The notes: generated from the letters alone by a model not told the origin. 64,000 nucleotides of DNA from Methylobacterium marchantiae (GCF_022179405.1 NZ_BPQT01000020.1:62001-126000), one strand, 5' to 3'. Numbered from the stretch's first letter, positions 10,778-20,042 are shown. Numbers and translations are program-made.

Positions 10778-11356
10778 CTATCTTATTTTTGATACGGACT
10801 TGCAAAAGGTGGCGGCAAAGTAGGGAGGCCGATTTTCATGAGGTTGTCCCCCTCCCGTTGCTGACGTTTCAGAAGCTCTGGGGGACACGCTTATATTCTT
10901 TGTAAGATTGTCAACGTCCAATCCCTCTCCGGACTTTTCGAGAATGGCGTAGCTGTGCTTATGGCTCGGCATTTGAGCGACCGCCAAAGAAACGTTTTCC
11001 AAACCGCCTGTGCTGCGCCAATCATAAATCGATACTTGTTTATTGCTATGCTTGCCCGCACCCACGAGAAACCTTCCCCCGGCATTGGAGAAGTATTCCC
11101 AACCCGCTGGGCAGACGTCGCTATCGAAGGCCGCGATCATTGCCGTCGGGACGACGTCTGGCGACACGGCCTTGCTCGCCACGCTCTGATTTTTCTCCAG
11201 AATTTCGGTCATCCGAGCTTTCGATACACCGCCCAGACTATCGATGAGAGCGCCACTGCTGCCGGCACTCCAAGCAAACGCAAGTATTGCAGGAATGACC
11301 GTTCCCGACAATAATCCGGCGACGACTCCGGTTGTCGTTGGTCCCCAGGCAGCCAT
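10778..11356 (-). CDS. Orphan phage tail-collar-like protein
   Basis: This protein of about 192 residues starts with a hydrophobic segment (VVAGLLSGTVIPAILAFAW). Its C-terminal half resembles the receptor-binding collar domain of short tail fibres: AFDSDVCPAGWEYFSNAGGRF, then LAVAQMPSHKHSY, then GGGQPHENRPPYFAATFCK. The MPSHxH and QPHxNRPPYxAxxFC motifs are typical of that domain. No other phage gene is near. The hydrophobic N-terminus suggests a membrane-tethered or exported adhesin-like use. Base composition is clearly more AT-rich than the neighbours, a sign of transfer. Start chosen at 11356 because GAGGAGG (11363-11369) is six bases upstream of it but directly abuts the ATG at 11362. Confidence 0.7.
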   Translation of the reverse strand: MAAWGPTTTGVVAGLLSGTVIPAILAFAWSAGSSGALIDSLGGVSKARMTEILEKNQSVASKAVSPDVVPTAMIAAFDSDVCPAGWEYFSNAGGRFLVGAGKHSNKQVSIYDWRSTGGLENVSLAVAQMPSHKHSYAILEKSGEGLDVDNLTKNISVSPRASETSATGGGQPHENRPPYFAATFCKSVSKIR

Positions 11357-11362
11357 GAACAT

Positions 11363-11369
11363 CCTCCTC
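11363..11369 (-). promoter_or_regulatory. Ribosome binding site deciding the tail-collar gene start
   Basis: On the minus strand this reads GAGGAGG, a near-perfect anti-16S match. It leaves zero bases to the ATG at 11362 but six to the ATG at 11356, so the second ATG is the likely start. Confidence 0.7.
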
Positions 11370-11581
11370 AGTTCCTGCGGAGGACTAAACTAGACTAGAC
11401 TGATAATATGTCACATAAATGCAACTTTAGGTAGTAACTGAGGGTATTTTCTCCGGAAAACCAGATATCGCCTGCGTTCTATTGTTATCGAAAATCCATT
11501 ATTCAGAATAAGTGCGCGTTGATGGAAGGTCTCCGATGAAACCTCATCACGTGCCGAAGAAGGATTTACATCCTCGCCGCA

Positions 11582-14134
11582 TCAGGCGGCCAGCACCGTG
11601 CTGCGCTCCACATGCAGCACCGCGCCGAAGGGGTCGCCCGCATCGAGGGCCTGGGTGTCGGGCAGGCAGACGATGAGCCCGCGCCCGGCCCTCGCTGCCC
11701 GCAGGTTGGCGAGACGCTCCTTGATCTCGGCGGCCTTGCCGTCGTCGAGGGCGATGGCGACGACGACGATGTCCGGCTTGCGCACGAGGCAGCGGGCGAG
11801 ATCGATGCCGATGCGCTCGCGCGAGCCGATGGCATTCTCGCCGAGGCTCGCCCCGCCGCCGCCCATGCCCGGCTCCACGCGGCTGGCAAGGCCGAGGCGG
11901 TAGACCGTGGATTCGAGCCCCTGCTGGACCAGGACCCGGCGCACCAGGGCGCGCACCCGCGCCTCGGCGCCGGCTTCCTCGCCGTTGATGCGGCCGAAGA
12001 GCAGGTTTTCTTCCAGGCTGGCGGCGGGGTTGAGCCGGGTCGGGTCGTAGAACTCGATGGCCGAACGCAGGCTCTGCGGCATCAGCCGTGCGAAGGAGTG
12101 GCGCGCGGCGACGATGCGGTCCTCGAAGGCGGCATCGATCAGGCCGAACCGGTGCCGGGTCTCGCTGTAGCGGAGCGCGAGCCCGATCAGGCGCTTGCGG
12201 TCGCGCTGGCCGGCCGGCCCGCGGCGCCAGCCCTTCGCCTCCGGCTGACGGCTGACCAGATCCTCGAAGAAGCCGCGCTCGGCCGCCGGAAACAGCGAGA
12301 ACGCGTCGAAGAGCGGGTGATCGTCCGGCAGGTCGGCGAAGATCTCGATGGTGCTGCGCGCCACCTGCAGCCCGATCTCGGTGAAGGACCGCGTCAGGTC
12401 CTCGGCTTCCAGCACGGCGCGCAGGTAGGGATGGGCGGCGATGTGGCTGCCGGAAAAGGCCGGCCCCACGGCCTCGCCGAACAGGATGTTCTCGCCCACA
12501 TTGGCCTGATGGTTGTACCGGGCGGGATCGAACGGCTCCACCAGCCGCGCCGCCTTGTCCGCCGCCAGCGCCTCGCGCACGGCGTGGCGGGCCGAGACCA
12601 CGGCCTCGGCGATGTCGGGCTCGGCCTTCGGATCCACCGTGCCTTCGAGGCCGCGCGCATAGACGAAGGCGTCGAGCCCGGTGAGCCGCAACACGTCGAT
12701 GAGGTCTGCCTCGGACGGCCGTTCCTGGCGCGCCGCGCCGTAGAGGATGTTCTGCTCGAGGGTCCCCTCGATCAGGATCGCCTCGGCGCCCGCCAGGGCG
12801 ATGTGGCTGGCCCGCTCGGCCGGATCGAGGCTGCGAAGGTCGATCCCGTCATAGGTCACCGCGCCGGCGGTGGGTTCGAGCTGGCCGGCGAGCAGGGCGG
12901 CGAGCGCCCTGGCGCCGCTGCCGCGTTCTCCGACGATCGCCAGATGCGAGGGCATCGGCACCGCGACGTCGACACCGGCGAGGCGCTCCCCGCTGGCGGG
13001 GTCGTAGGCGCCGACGCCGGTCGCCGCGAGGGGGCCGCCCTGCGGCAGCGCGGCGAAGGGGCCCGGCCTGTAGCCGCCCCGTCCTTCGAGGGAGGCCAGG
13101 GTCGCCGTGAGGTCGCGGAACACCGGTGCCACCGCCTCGTGGACCGAGCGGAGATGCAGGGTGACCGCCAGGGTCACGACGGCGAGGGCGAAGCCGCCGC
13201 CGGCCGCCACCAGGGCTCCGGGCGACACGGGCGGTGCCGTGCCGCTCTCGCCGCGCCAGAGGGCGACGGCCAGCATGATCGCGGGAAGCAGGACGCCGAG
13301 GGCGAGCGACGGTGCCCGTGCGAAGGCGAGGGAGGATTCGGCAGCCGCCAGCGCATCGCGGATCGCCGCGCCCTTGGCCGCGAGGCGGCTGCGCTCGAAG
13401 GCTTCCGCGCCATGGGCCCGCACCGCCGGGACCCGCCGGATGAGGTCGGCGAGGGACCGTTCGGCGGACGCCCCGGCATCGAGGCGCAGGTTCGTGCGCG
13501 CGCGGGTCCGCTGGAGGATCAGGATGCGGGCGAGGCCGGCTGCGAGGAGCCCCACCGCCATCGCCGGCACCAGCCTCGGCGCCGCGAGGGCGGCCAGCGT
13601 GAGGGCGAGGATCATGGCGGCGACGGCCGTGACCGGGACGACGATGCCGAGGCCGAACAGCGTGTCGATCCTGGCCAGCACCGAACCGACGAGCTGCGTC
13701 AGGGTGCGGGCCTCGTCCCGCGCCGCCGTCGGGGCGTGCAGGATCGCCGTGGTCACCCGCTCGTTCAGCAGGCGGATCGTCCGGGTCTGGGCGAAGAAGC
13801 ACAGCCGCGCCACGATCCAACCCAGGGCCGCCGCGAGGACCGCCACGGCCGCGAGCCCGGTCAATGCCCAGAGGATCACGTCGACCGGTGGCATGGGCCA
13901 GCCGGACACGGCTACGAGGGTGGGTGGCCCGTCCGTCTGCCAGGGCGGTTCGAGAGCGATCCGGAGGAACGGCACGGTCTGCGCCGGTGCCTGGACCAGC
14001 ACGCTCACGAGGTCGCGCAGGCAGAGGAGGGCGAACAGGGAGAGCGGAAGGCCGAGCCCCAGCGTCAGGGCGATGACGGAGATCTGGAGCGTCCGCGCCG
14101 ACGTCCAGGCGAAGGCGATCGGATCACGGTCCAT
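11582..14134 (-). CDS. ABC-exporter-like membrane protein with degraded ATP-binding motifs
   Basis: This 850-residue protein is built like an ABC half-exporter. Membrane segments lie at about residues 15-45, 85-115, 160-205 and 275-330, followed by an ABC-like domain from about 365. The P-loop reads GERGSGAR (402-409), so the Walker A lysine is replaced by alanine. The signature region reads SLGENAIGSRERIGIDLARC instead of LSGGQ. The Walker B strand VVVVAIALDD lacks the usual Asp-Glu pair. The post-Q-loop motif occurs three times: EQNILYG (460-466), GENILFG (547-553) and EENLLFG (708-714). About 200 inserted residues separate the last two. ATP hydrolysis is doubtful; a scaffold or regulatory role is possible. 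Composition matches the genome, so it is not a recent import. Confidence 0.7.
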   Translation of the reverse strand: MDRDPIAFAWTSARTLQISVIALTLGLGLPLSLFALLCLRDLVSVLVQAPAQTVPFLRIALEPPWQTDGPPTLVAVSGWPMPPVDVILWALTGLAAVAVLAAALGWIVARLCFFAQTRTIRLLNERVTTAILHAPTAARDEARTLTQLVGSVLARIDTLFGLGIVVPVTAVAAMILALTLAALAAPRLVPAMAVGLLAAGLARILILQRTRARTNLRLDAGASAERSLADLIRRVPAVRAHGAEAFERSRLAAKGAAIRDALAAAESSLAFARAPSLALGVLLPAIMLAVALWRGESGTAPPVSPGALVAAGGGFALAVVTLAVTLHLRSVHEAVAPVFRDLTATLASLEGRGGYRPGPFAALPQGGPLAATGVGAYDPASGERLAGVDVAVPMPSHLAIVGERGSGARALAALLAGQLEPTAGAVTYDGIDLRSLDPAERASHIALAGAEAILIEGTLEQNILYGAARQERPSEADLIDVLRLTGLDAFVYARGLEGTVDPKAEPDIAEAVVSARHAVREALAADKAARLVEPFDPARYNHQANVGENILFGEAVGPAFSGSHIAAHPYLRAVLEAEDLTRSFTEIGLQVARSTIEIFADLPDDHPLFDAFSLFPAAERGFFEDLVSRQPEAKGWRRGPAGQRDRKRLIGLALRYSETRHRFGLIDAAFEDRIVAARHSFARLMPQSLRSAIEFYDPTRLNPAASLEENLLFGRINGEEAGAEARVRALVRRVLVQQGLESTVYRLGLASRVEPGMGGGGASLGENAIGSRERIGIDLARCLVRKPDIVVVAIALDDGKAAEIKERLANLRAARAGRGLIVCLPDTQALDAGDPFGAVLHVERSTVLAA

Positions 14135-14423
14135 CGACGTTTCCCTCCGGCGGCCCGTGCCGGGTACGGTCCATCATCACGGCCGGCTTAGAGGATCGCC
14201 GGCGGGCAGGATAGGCGTGACGGCACCCGTGACGAATCTCCCCGTGTCGCCCGGCACATGCGGCTCCGCGGTTGTTCGGGGAGACAAACACTCCTAGGTT
14301 GGTCCGTCTCCAGGGGCTCGGCACCTGTCCCCTCTTTCGTCCCCCTCCCTCGTCCCCTGCCTCGCGCCCTTCCCCGCCCGCGGTCCCGTCGCAAGCGCAT
14401 CGCCAGAAGCTGCAAGATTTTCC

Positions 14424-15299
14424 ATGTGCGAACTGCTCGGCATGAGCGCGAACGTGCCCACCGATATCCGCTTCTCCTTCGCCGCCCTCGCCCGGCGCGG
14501 CGGCGAGACCGGGCCTCACGCGGACGGATGGGGCATCACCTTCTACGAGGGGCGCGGGGCGCGAGCCTTCCACGAGCCGGAGCCGAGCGCGAGCTCGGTC
14601 CTCGCCAAGCTCTTGCGCAACTACGCGATCAAGAGCCGGATCGTCATCGCCCATGTGCGCAAGGCCAATCGCGGCCGGGTCGGGCTGGAGAACACCCATC
14701 CGTTCAGCCGCGAACTCTGGGGCCGGCGCTGGACCTTCGCCCATAACGGACAGCTCAAGGGCGTGAAGAAGTGGCCGCTCACCTGGTTCAAGCCGGTGGG
14801 CTCCACCGACAGCGAATACGCCTTCTGCTGGATGCTCGACCAGTTGCAGCAGCGCTATCCGGGCCTGCCGAGCCCGACGCGGCTCGATGCGGCGGTCGCC
14901 GGGCTCTGCGCCGAGCTGCACGGGCTCGGCGTGTTCAACATGCTGCTCAGCGACAGCCGGACGCTCTACGCCCATTGCGGCAAGCGCCTGTGCTACCTCA
15001 CCCGCTGCGCCCCCTTCGGCACCGCGACCCTCGTCGACGAGGATTGGAACGTCGATTTCGCACAGGAGACGGGGACGGACGACGTGGTGACGGTGGTCGC
15101 CACCAAGGCGCTCACCCGCGACGAATGCTGGACCGATGTCGAGCGCGGACACATGCTGTCCCTGCGGGACGGCACCGTGCGCGTGATCAAGCCGGGCGAG
15201 CCGGTGCCGACCCGCGTTCCGCGCCCGTGCCGGCAGGGGAACGGCGCGGTCTCCGCTCCGTCGCGCCGGGCTCAGACAGGCCAGGCCGCCTCGCGATAG
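14424..15299 (+). CDS. Class II glutamine amidotransferase (YafJ-like)
   Basis: This 291-residue N-terminal-nucleophile hydrolase has its catalytic Cys at position 2 (MCELLGMSAN), to be exposed by removal of Met1. GPHADGWGI, VIAHVRKANRG, NTHPFSR and TFAHNGQL are the glutamine-binding motifs of the class II family. These enzymes release ammonia from a glutamine side chain; the acceptor is not evident. A second family member lies at 57257-58048. The gene's last 28 bases overlap the 3' end of the convergent tenA gene. Confidence 0.88.
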   Translation: MCELLGMSANVPTDIRFSFAALARRGGETGPHADGWGITFYEGRGARAFHEPEPSASSVLAKLLRNYAIKSRIVIAHVRKANRGRVGLENTHPFSRELWGRRWTFAHNGQLKGVKKWPLTWFKPVGSTDSEYAFCWMLDQLQQRYPGLPSPTRLDAAVAGLCAELHGLGVFNMLLSDSRTLYAHCGKRLCYLTRCAPFGTATLVDEDWNVDFAQETGTDDVVTVVATKALTRDECWTDVERGHMLSLRDGTVRVIKPGEPVPTRVPRPCRQGNGAVSAPSRRAQTGQAASR

Positions 15300-15955
15300 G
15301 CGCCGTCCCAGAACATCCATTCGAGGCGGGTCGCCTGGGTGAAGGCCCCGTGCATCCGCGCCCTCAGCGAGGGGGACGCCCCCTCGGCGGCGGCATCGGT
15401 GGCCGCGATCATCTCGGCGACGGCGGTGCCGAATTTCTCGCCCGCATAGGTGTCGATCCAGGTGGCGTAGGGATTGCCCGGCTGCGACCGCGACAGGATG
15501 TCGGTGCCGATCTCGGCATAGATCCAGAAGCACGGCAGCAGGGCGGCGAGCAGCACCTCGTAGGGTTCGCCGTAGGCGGTGGCGAGGAGATAGGACACGT
15601 AGTGGTCGCAGGGCGGCGAGAGCGGCGTGGCGGCGAAGGTCTCGGCCGAGATGCCGTAATCCCGGAAGAACCCGCCATGGAGCGAGCGCTCGACCACGAT
15701 GGCGGTCTCGGCGGCCTTCGCGAACTGCACGATCCCCTCGGGCTCCGGCGATTTCGCCGCCGCCAGCGCGAGCGCCCGGCCGAAGCCGATCAGGTAATGC
15801 GCGTCCTGCAGGATGTAGTGCCGGAACCGGGCCTGACCGAGGGTGCCGGCGGCGAGTTCGGCATTGAACGGCATCGTGCGGATGGTCTCGTAGATCTCGG
15901 CGTTCCGCGCCCAGGCTTCGGCCGAAAAGCCGGTCTCGTCGGCGGGGCGGATCAT
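15272..15955 (-). CDS. tenA: Aminopyrimidine aminohydrolase / thiaminase II
   Basis: TenA hydrolyses base-degraded thiamin (4-amino-5-aminomethyl-2-methylpyrimidine) to HMP so that it re-enters thiamin synthesis. The 227-residue protein keeps the known active-site set by spacing: Asp51 and Tyr54 in QDAHYL, Cys142 and Tyr146 in LPCFWIYAEIG, and Glu212 in LEWMFW. The ATG overlaps the stop of the upstream mutarotase gene by four bases (ATGA), so they share a transcript. Its product would join the pathway at ThiC's product (thiC is at 41 kb), but no TPP riboswitch is visible ahead of this pair. Confidence 0.9.
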   Translation of the reverse strand: MIRPADETGFSAEAWARNAEIYETIRTMPFNAELAAGTLGQARFRHYILQDAHYLIGFGRALALAAAKSPEPEGIVQFAKAAETAIVVERSLHGGFFRDYGISAETFAATPLSPPCDHYVSYLLATAYGEPYEVLLAALLPCFWIYAEIGTDILSRSQPGNPYATWIDTYAGEKFGTAVAEMIAATDAAAEGASPSLRARMHGAFTQATRLEWMFWDGAYREAAWPV

Positions 15956-16839
15956 GAGCGGGGACCTTCCAGGGTGAGGCTGACGCCGTGGCGGGCGCGC
16001 TGGCCGGGGGCGAGGAGGCGTTGCGAGTCGCGCCGGGTCAGGTCGCCCTCGAAGCCCGACCAGTCGGCATGGCCGGTCCAGCATTCGAGGGAGAGGAACG
16101 GCGCCGTGGGCTTCGTCCAGATCGCGAGATGGGGGAAGTCCGAGACGTTCATGCGGATCGCGCTGCCATCGGGCGCGGTGAAGCGCATCCTGGCGCTGGC
16201 CGCATCGCGCAGGACGATGGCTTCGGCGAACATGTCGGGATCGAGGGGCAGGATCCTCCCTTCGAGGGGGAAGGGGCGCTCCTGGCGCAGGAGCAGGCCG
16301 CCCTCTCCCACTTCCGGCGCCATCGCCCGCTCGGGATGCTCGAACTCGACCGCATAGCCGCCGCCCGCCCTGCGCTCGCCATCGGCGAAGGGCCAGGGGA
16401 AGGCCGGATGGAAGCCCAACGCGTAGGGCAGGGGCGCCTCGCCGGTATTCTCGATCCAGATCTCGAAATCGAGATGGGCCGGGCCGACCCGCGTGGTGAT
16501 GTCGAGGCGGAACGGATAGGGGTAATGGGCGCGCGTCGCCTCGCTATCCTCCAGGCGCAGGGTGACGCTGTCGTCGCTCTGCGAGACGATCGCGAAGGGC
16601 AGGTCGCGGGCGAAACCATGCTGGCCCATCGGATAGGCCGTGCCGTCCACGCGGACCATTCCGCCGGACGAGGCGCCGACCACCGGGAAGAGCCAGGGCG
16701 CGTGCCGGTTCCAGTGAGCCGGATCGCCGCTCCAGAGGTATTCGCGGCCCCCGACCTGCCACGAGACGGGCTCGGCGCCGGACGCCGCCACCACCGCAAC
16801 GGTGCCGTCGCCGGCCTTGAGAGTGATGCGGTCGCTCAT
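15952..16839 (-). CDS. Aldose 1-epimerase family protein
   Basis: This 295-residue protein has the beta-sandwich mutarotase pattern: EYLWSGDPAHWNRHAPWLFP near the N-terminus, YPMGQHGFARDLPF with the conserved His, and ENTGEAPLPYALGFHPAFPWPF with the second His. SLECWTGHADW carries the C-terminal acid region. It probably interconverts anomers of an aldose or sugar phosphate in the cytoplasm. The substrate cannot be told from sequence. It leads a two-gene unit with tenA. Confidence 0.87.
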   Translation of the reverse strand: MSDRITLKAGDGTVAVVAASGAEPVSWQVGGREYLWSGDPAHWNRHAPWLFPVVGASSGGMVRVDGTAYPMGQHGFARDLPFAIVSQSDDSVTLRLEDSEATRAHYPYPFRLDITTRVGPAHLDFEIWIENTGEAPLPYALGFHPAFPWPFADGERRAGGGYAVEFEHPERAMAPEVGEGGLLLRQERPFPLEGRILPLDPDMFAEAIVLRDAASARMRFTAPDGSAIRMNVSDFPHLAIWTKPTAPFLSLECWTGHADWSGFEGDLTRRDSQRLLAPGQRARHGVSLTLEGPRS

Positions 16840-17080
16840 GTCGTGCTCCCCGGGATTGTCACGCTGCCGCGGTTGTGGCCGCAGGCGGAGCGCCGGTCCA
16901 GCCTCAACCGGGATGGGGGCGGCCCGTCAAGCGTTCACCGTCTCGGAGAAATCCCGGCGCCGAAGCCAATTACCCATACGGCTGACCCGGCAAGTCGGGC
17001 ATACAGTCCATGGCCAAGCTGATTCGGCCACCGGAGCCGGGTCCGCCCGGCTGGCACGTCCCCTCGGCCGACCCTCCGTC

Positions 17081-18781
17081 ATGACGCTGACATCCCGTAT
17101 CGTCGCACTGGTCCTGCTCGCTCTCGTTCCCGCCATCGCGGTCCAGAGCTTCAACGAGCATGCGCTGCGCAGCGCCCGCGAGGATGCCGTGACCGCATCG
17201 GCCCTGCGCAACGCCCGCGCCGTGTCGGAGGACCTCGCCCAGTTCGCCGGCGGGATGAGGCAGCTCCTCGACATCCTCGCCGAGGCGCCGTTCATCCGCG
17301 ACCAGGAGGCGGCGGGATGCACCAGCTTCCTGCGCTCCATCATCGGCAAGCTGTCCGGAGCGACGATCCTCATCGTCGCGGATGCGGAGGGGTCCCTCGT
17401 CTGCAACAGCCGCGGCATGGAGCGGGGGGCCTATTCCATGGCCGACCGGACGTATTTCCGGAAGGCGATGGTGTCGGGCGTTCCGGTGATCGGCGAATAC
17501 GTGGTCGGCCGCGGCAGCGGGGTTCCCACCATCCAGTTCGCCTATCCGATCCGGGATGCGAGCGCGAAGTCCAGCGGCCTGCTCATCTTCGGTTTCGATC
17601 CGGCCTGGCTCGGCGATCGTCTGGCCCATGCCGGCCTGCCGCGGGACGCCACCGTGACGGTGGCCGACCGCAGCGGCACGATCATCGTCCAGAATCCCGA
17701 TTCCGACTCCTGGGTCGGCCGAGCGATGCCGGCGGCCTTCGCCACCGGTCTGAACAGGGCGGAGGCCGGGGGCGGCGTCGTCGAGATGCCGGGGCTCGAC
17801 GGAGCCCGGCGCATCACAGGCGTGGTCCATCCCGACGGCGCCCTCGACGGCATGATCCTCGCCGTGGGCCTGTCGCGCGAGACGGCCTTCGCCGATATCG
17901 ACGCGGCGACCCGGCGCGGCGTCGTCCTGATCTTCCTCGGAACCCTCGTCGCCATCGTGGCGGCCCTGATCGGCGGCCGCGTCTTCATCCGCAAGCCGGT
18001 GCGGCGGCTCCTGAAGGCCTCCCGCGCCTGGCGCTCCGGCCAGCTCTCCACCCGCTCGGGTCTGACGGGCAGGTCCGAATTCGGCCAGCTCGGCCAGGCC
18101 TTCGACGCCATGGCCGCGGCGCTGCATGAGCACGAGGACGGGCTGAGGGCCGAGCTCGCGCGCACCCGCACCCTGCAGGAACAGCAGGTGACGATGATGC
18201 ACGAGCTGAACCACCGGGTGAAGAACACCCTCGCCACGGTCCAGTCCCTCGCCCGGCAGTCGCGCGGCGGCGAGGAACAGGCGGCGCAGCTCGAAGGCCG
18301 CATCCTCGCCCTGTCGAAGACCCACGACCTCCTGACCCGCGACGACTGGACCGGCGCACCGCTGCGGGCGGTGCTGGAGAACGAACTCAGCCCCTACCGC
18401 AACTCCGCCGACCACATGAAGCTCGACGGTCCCGAGATCGACCTGCCGCCGCGCTACGTGCTGGCGCTGGGGATGACGGCGCACGAACTCACCACCAACG
18501 CCGCGAAATACGGCGCCCTGTCGGGGACGCAGGGACGCCTGTCCGTGACGTGGCGCGTGGTGGAGGACGGCATGGGCGCGCGCCGCCTGGAGATCGAGTG
18601 GCGGGAGCGCGGCGGCCCGGTCGTGGCACCACCGACGCGGCGCGGCTTCGGCACCCGCCTCATCACCGGCGGCATCGCCCGCGAGCTGGCGGGCTCGGTC
18701 CAGCTCGACTTCCTGCCGGAGGGCCTGCGCTGCCGCATCGACGTCCCGGTCGAAGTGCCGCCGCCCGCCCGGTTCCATTGA
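17081..18781 (+). CDS. Cache-domain HWE-family sensor histidine kinase
   Basis: This 566-residue membrane kinase has a first membrane helix (about residues 5-22), a periplasmic double-Cache ligand domain (about 30-275), a second helix (VVLIFLGTLVAIVAALIGG), and a HAMP-like linker. The kinase core is of the HWE/HisKA_2 type. Phospho-acceptor His378 lies in HELNHRVKNTLATVQSLARQ. The N box is ELTTNAAKYGALS. The WxE family motif is EWRERGGPVV. This family is enlarged in Rhizobiales and often feeds the PhyR general stress pathway or single-domain regulators. No response regulator is adjacent. The ATG at 17081 gives a proper signal-anchor start. Confidence 0.9.
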   Translation: MTLTSRIVALVLLALVPAIAVQSFNEHALRSAREDAVTASALRNARAVSEDLAQFAGGMRQLLDILAEAPFIRDQEAAGCTSFLRSIIGKLSGATILIVADAEGSLVCNSRGMERGAYSMADRTYFRKAMVSGVPVIGEYVVGRGSGVPTIQFAYPIRDASAKSSGLLIFGFDPAWLGDRLAHAGLPRDATVTVADRSGTIIVQNPDSDSWVGRAMPAAFATGLNRAEAGGGVVEMPGLDGARRITGVVHPDGALDGMILAVGLSRETAFADIDAATRRGVVLIFLGTLVAIVAALIGGRVFIRKPVRRLLKASRAWRSGQLSTRSGLTGRSEFGQLGQAFDAMAAALHEHEDGLRAELARTRTLQEQQVTMMHELNHRVKNTLATVQSLARQSRGGEEQAAQLEGRILALSKTHDLLTRDDWTGAPLRAVLENELSPYRNSADHMKLDGPEIDLPPRYVLALGMTAHELTTNAAKYGALSGTQGRLSVTWRVVEDGMGARRLEIEWRERGGPVVAPPTRRGFGTRLITGGIARELAGSVQLDFLPEGLRCRIDVPVEVPPPARFH

Positions 18782-18938
18782 GCTCAGACCAAGGCTTGGT
18801 GAGCCTGGCCCATGGATTGGGCTGACCGAGGTCTTGTCTTGGAGCGTGCTCGATCTGCTCTTTAAGCGATATTATACTTGACGTACCCATTTGTCGTGCA
18901 GCATGCTACGTCAAAATGACTTGAAGGGGCGGAGATCT

Positions 18939-20021
18939 ATGGCGTGGGCGGTGCCTGAATATGATCCTCAACACGTCAATTCTGCAGGGAAAGCCCTGGG
19001 TAAGATGGCGTTTCCAGTCGAGAATGAAGAAGCTTTGCAGGCCCTTGCCGTTATAAACAATTGGCGCTCATCACACGCATACCCCCTCAACACTTTTCAA
19101 ATCACCCTACGCAATCGTGCTCGAAGAATAGAGCGTACCGTGATCGTTGCACAGCGAGAAAAACGACTGGACTCAATACATCGCAAACTTGTGCAAAAAA
19201 AGAGCATGCGAATGACGCAAATGCAAGACATTGCAGGATGCCGGTCAGTCTTTGGCAAGCTTGCCGACGTTTATAAACTAGTTGAAATCTATAAGAATCG
19301 ACAGTTCGATCACAAATTTCGAAATGGAAAAGACTATATTGTCAATCCAAAACCAGACGGATATCGATCCTATCATTTAGTCTACGAGTATGTTGGCTAT
19401 GGCGCGGCGGCGCCGTACTGCGGCCTACGCGTCGAGATTCAAGTTCGCACGCAAACACAACATGCTTGGGCCACGGCTGTCGAAGCTGTTGGAATATTTA
19501 CGCGACAAGCATTAAAGTCTAGCCAAGGCGACGCCGATTGGCTGCGTTTTTTTGCTTTAATGGGCACAGCCATAGCAGCGATCGAACAGACGCCGTCTGT
19601 CCCGAGAACGCCTTATATGAAAAAAGAGCTTCTCATTGAGCTTGCAAAGTTAGCAGATAGCCTTGCGGCTCGCAGCATGCTTCGGGCGTACAACACAACG
19701 CTAAACACGATTGGGTCAGCGAAGGACGCAAAATACTTTATAGTCGAACTTGACCCGGAGGAGAGCAAAGTTACTGTTCGTCGCTTTAAGGCAAAAGAAT
19801 CATCGGAGGCCAATAGGCAGTATACCAAATTGGAAAGCCAGATACAGGAAACGTCAAGGCGGCAGGTTGTTTTGGTCTCAGTTACAGACATTAATGCCTT
19901 AAAACGGGCATACCCGAATTATTTCTTGGATACCGCGTTGTTTTCGCGACTAGTTGAGAAGGTGCTTAAAGGGGATTTTCCTGATCCTCTTCCCCCTGTA
20001 GCCAGTTCCGGTGAAGACTAG
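18939..20021 (+). CDS. RelA/SpoT synthetase-like protein on an AT-rich island
   Basis: This 360-residue protein has a (p)ppGpp-synthetase-type nucleotidyltransferase domain at about residues 40-195. The pattern REKRLDSIHRKL, QDIAGCR (Asp97), KDYIVNPKPDGYRSYH (Tyr142, His146) and VEIQVRTQTQHAWATAVE (Glu166, Gln168) keeps all residues known to be needed for synthesis. There is no HD hydrolase, TGS or ACT domain. About 160 C-terminal residues are unrecognised. Relatives make alarmones or, as toxSAS/CapRel proteins, modify tRNA ends in phage defence; which applies is unknown. ATG 18939 has GGAG five bases upstream. The gene is AT-rich, lacks an obvious antitoxin, and abuts an IS remnant, so transfer is likely. 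Confidence 0.75.
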   Translation: MAWAVPEYDPQHVNSAGKALGKMAFPVENEEALQALAVINNWRSSHAYPLNTFQITLRNRARRIERTVIVAQREKRLDSIHRKLVQKKSMRMTQMQDIAGCRSVFGKLADVYKLVEIYKNRQFDHKFRNGKDYIVNPKPDGYRSYHLVYEYVGYGAAAPYCGLRVEIQVRTQTQHAWATAVEAVGIFTRQALKSSQGDADWLRFFALMGTAIAAIEQTPSVPRTPYMKKELLIELAKLADSLAARSMLRAYNTTLNTIGSAKDAKYFIVELDPEESKVTVRRFKAKESSEANRQYTKLESQIQETSRRQVVLVSVTDINALKRAYPNYFLDTALFSRLVEKVLKGDFPDPLPPVASSGED

Positions 20022-20042
20022 CAAGGTTGGACATGACTCTCT

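Noticed and set aside
11612-14191. A plus-strand open frame of about 859 codons opposite the ABC-like gene
   Set aside because: It is an antisense shadow rich in Gly/Arg/Glu/Asp with no domain signal. The minus frame has membrane segments and ABC-type motifs.
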